A DNA stretch of 5,722 nt from Orbus sasakiae (GTDB lineage Bacteria; Pseudomonadota; Gammaproteobacteria; Enterobacterales; Orbaceae): NCBI RefSeq assembly GCF_039542345.1, contig NZ_BAABHY010000009.1, positions 1-5,722 of the forward strand, written 5' to 3'. Below the pieces are notes generated by a model that saw only the letters and a program-made list of their open reading frames with translations, did not search any database and was not told the origin of the DNA. This document shows, piece by piece, positions 4,594-5,722 of the stretch. A program made the position numbers and the translations under genes. Within the stretch, counting starts at the first letter, position 1, and the number at the start of each line of letters is the position of its first letter.

Positions 4594-5722
4594 TTATTCA
4601 ACCCCTTTTGTTGCAATAAGTCGCCTTTTATCTATCTTTTCTTTATTTTTCTTTTTTACTATATCACTTTCCCAGCCATTTATAGAGCTCCAACTTAAAT
4701 AGTTCTCGGTCAATGATAAATATTTGGAATAGCATTCCTTTGATTCAGTTGTATTTAAATTGGCATATTTAAATACAGCATCATGTAAATCAAAACATCG
4801 ACTAGTAAATATTGAATATAAACTTTCATAATTGATATTATTACATTCAAATTTATCCATCATTGATATAAGTTTCATTTTTCTATCATTAAAACCGTTA
4901 AATCCTCCATTTATCCTATAAGATATATAAATCAAATCATTTTTATCAGCAATTGTGTTTAAATCAATATTTATATACTTTTGCCAATACCAACCGGCGG
5001 AATCAATACAATAAGGCAAATTAGCTAATAACACATTATTACTTCCCTCTGTAAAATTAATATTTATATAACTACCATAATTTTCATAATTTTTTCTACC
5101 TGTAATTTGAATAAATCCTCTTCCTTTAAATTTTACACCATCCCCTTTTTGAATATTTCCTAAGTCCTTTCGTCCCTCATAACTTCGACCTGAAGCAATC
5201 TCCTCTTTATAATAAAAGTCACCAGACTCGTGTCTAACTTGAGCTAGAAAATGTAACTTTCTGATACAAGTATTAATTGAATATTGGTTTAGTGTTTGAT
5301 TAATTGTATCAATATATTCAATAGCTTTACTCTCCGAGATACCAATTTCAATTAAATCCTCAATAGTAAAATCTCGCTCACAAAAACACTTTTTCGATTC
5401 AAACATTTTAATTCCCACAGGATGAAAATACCAAGCTTTACCATCAAGTGATAGGTTACTCAATACGGGTGTATTATCGGTTGTCGCTGTGTCGGTGTTG
5501 TCTGTCTGTGAGGCCTGCGCCTTAGCTACCTCATCCCACCAAAGTGAAGGCTTGATTCGCTGCGCTTTTTCTATCTGCCATGTATCAATGTGTGATTGAT
5601 ACTGTGCATTGAGTAATTTTAGCGGGTATTCTCGCTCTGCTGGCTTGGTGATATGGCATTCGTCTAACTCCGCCAGAATACGTTGCCGCTTGTTTTCACA
5701 TGCTGTTTGATAAAAGTGGTCT
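4594..5722 (-). CDS. T6SS effector with C-terminal GH19 toxin domain (N-terminus outside window)
   Basis: The frame is open to the right window edge: 86 residues precede the TTG at 5463, and 375 are visible in all. The upstream part (for example LKLLNAQYQSHIDTW and KPSLWWDEVAKAQ) reads into a Thr/Asp-rich linker TDNTDTATTDNTP and then SNLSLDGKAWYFHPVGI. I therefore reject a start at TTG 5463, which also lacks a Shine-Dalgarno. Counting from that TTG, GH19 signatures are HFLAQVRHES (71-80; E79 expected catalytic acid), E88 in KEEIASG, YEGR (95-98), FKGRGFIQITGRKNY (112-126) and INGGFNGFNDR (184-194). About 85 residues follow the GH19 core, an extension absent from the orphan toxin. The expected role is hydrolysis of peptidoglycan glycan chains in rival cells after delivery. 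What the missing N-terminus is (PAAR, VgrG extension or other adaptor) cannot be seen. GC drops sharply at the linker/toxin boundary. Confidence 0.9.
   Translation of the reverse strand, partial: DHFYQTACENKRQRILAELDECHITKPAEREYPLKLLNAQYQSHIDTWQIEKAQRIKPSLWWDEVAKAQASQTDNTDTATTDNTPVLSNLSLDGKAWYFHPVGIKMFESKKCFCERDFTIEDLIEIGISESKAIEYIDTINQTLNQYSINTCIRKLHFLAQVRHESGDFYYKEEIASGRSYEGRKDLGNIQKGDGVKFKGRGFIQITGRKNYENYGSYININFTEGSNNVLLANLPYCIDSAGWYWQKYINIDLNTIADKNDLIYISYRINGGFNGFNDRKMKLISMMDKFECNNINYESLYSIFTSRCFDLHDAVFKYANLNTTESKECYSKYLSLTENYLSWSSINGWESDIVKKKNKEKIDKRRLIATKGVE
5411..5512. repeat. Direct repeat, copy B: linker/toxin junction of the full effector
   Basis: Partner of 4091-4192, with the perfect 48-bp core at 5430-5477. 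Here the repeat sits inside a continuous coding frame between the delivery region and the GH19 domain, so this is the parental context and the other copy is the displaced one. The 1320-bp spacing equals 440 codons, so an exchange between copies keeps the frame. Confidence 0.95.

Noticed and set aside
4594..5463. Toxin 1 as a complete 289-residue gene starting at TTG 5463
   Set aside because: The frame continues upstream without a stop to the window edge with protein-like sequence, and no Shine-Dalgarno precedes the TTG.
1..5722. Insertion sequence, integrase or tRNA attachment site as the mobility source
   Set aside because: No transposase, recombinase, tRNA or terminal inverted repeat is visible. 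The direct linker repeat explains the rearrangement without them.

Overview
The window looks like a type VI secretion system (T6SS) effector/immunity island from an AT-rich gammaproteobacterium, probably Enterobacterales or a relative such as Orbales. The genus is not decidable from this sequence. Every gene I can support reads on the minus strand, so gene order runs from the right edge (5722) to the left edge (1).

In order of transcription: (1) 5722-4594, the C-terminal part of a modular T6SS effector. A moderate-GC delivery/linker segment with a KPSLWWDEVA motif leads into an AT-rich glycoside hydrolase family 19 (GH19, lysozyme/chitinase-like) toxin domain. (2) 4587-4198, a small exported protein, the likely immunity protein for toxin 1. 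(3) 4197-3412, a second, different GH19 toxin domain that has only the last ~35 codons of the linker and no delivery domain: an orphan toxin cassette. (4) 3415-2645, an exported Cys-rich protein with a C-terminal SH3-like segment, overlapping the orphan toxin by ATGA; the likely cognate immunity protein. (5) 2528-2061, another small exported Cys-containing protein with no toxin beside it; probably an orphan immunity gene. (6) 2074-1623, a tetratricopeptide (TPR) gene broken by 5' truncation and a probable frameshift, carrying nine perfect copies of a hexanucleotide. (7) 1575-1468, a 35-codon 3' remnant of an unrecognised gene. (8) 1467-1118, a very AT-rich non-coding region with a candidate promoter and a perfect dyad. 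(9) 1117-1, the first 372 codons of vgrG, the T6SS spike gene, cut by the window edge.

The central observation is a direct repeat of about 102 bp (4091-4192 and 5411-5512, exactly 1320 bp apart, about 89% identical with a 48-bp perfect core) at the linker/toxin junction of both toxins. The offset is divisible by three. Homologous recombination between the copies would delete toxin 1 and its immunity gene and join toxin 2 in frame to the delivery domain. This matches the displaced-tip ('orphan toxin') organisation known from Rhs and CdiA loci, here with GH19 cell-wall-degrading tips of a T6SS effector. Retained immunity genes and gene debris between the effector and vgrG suggest repeated toxin replacement at this site.

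The exported immunity candidates fit a toxin acting on peptidoglycan in the periplasm. GC content, judged by eye, is near half in vgrG and the effector linker and near 30% in the toxin/immunity cassettes.
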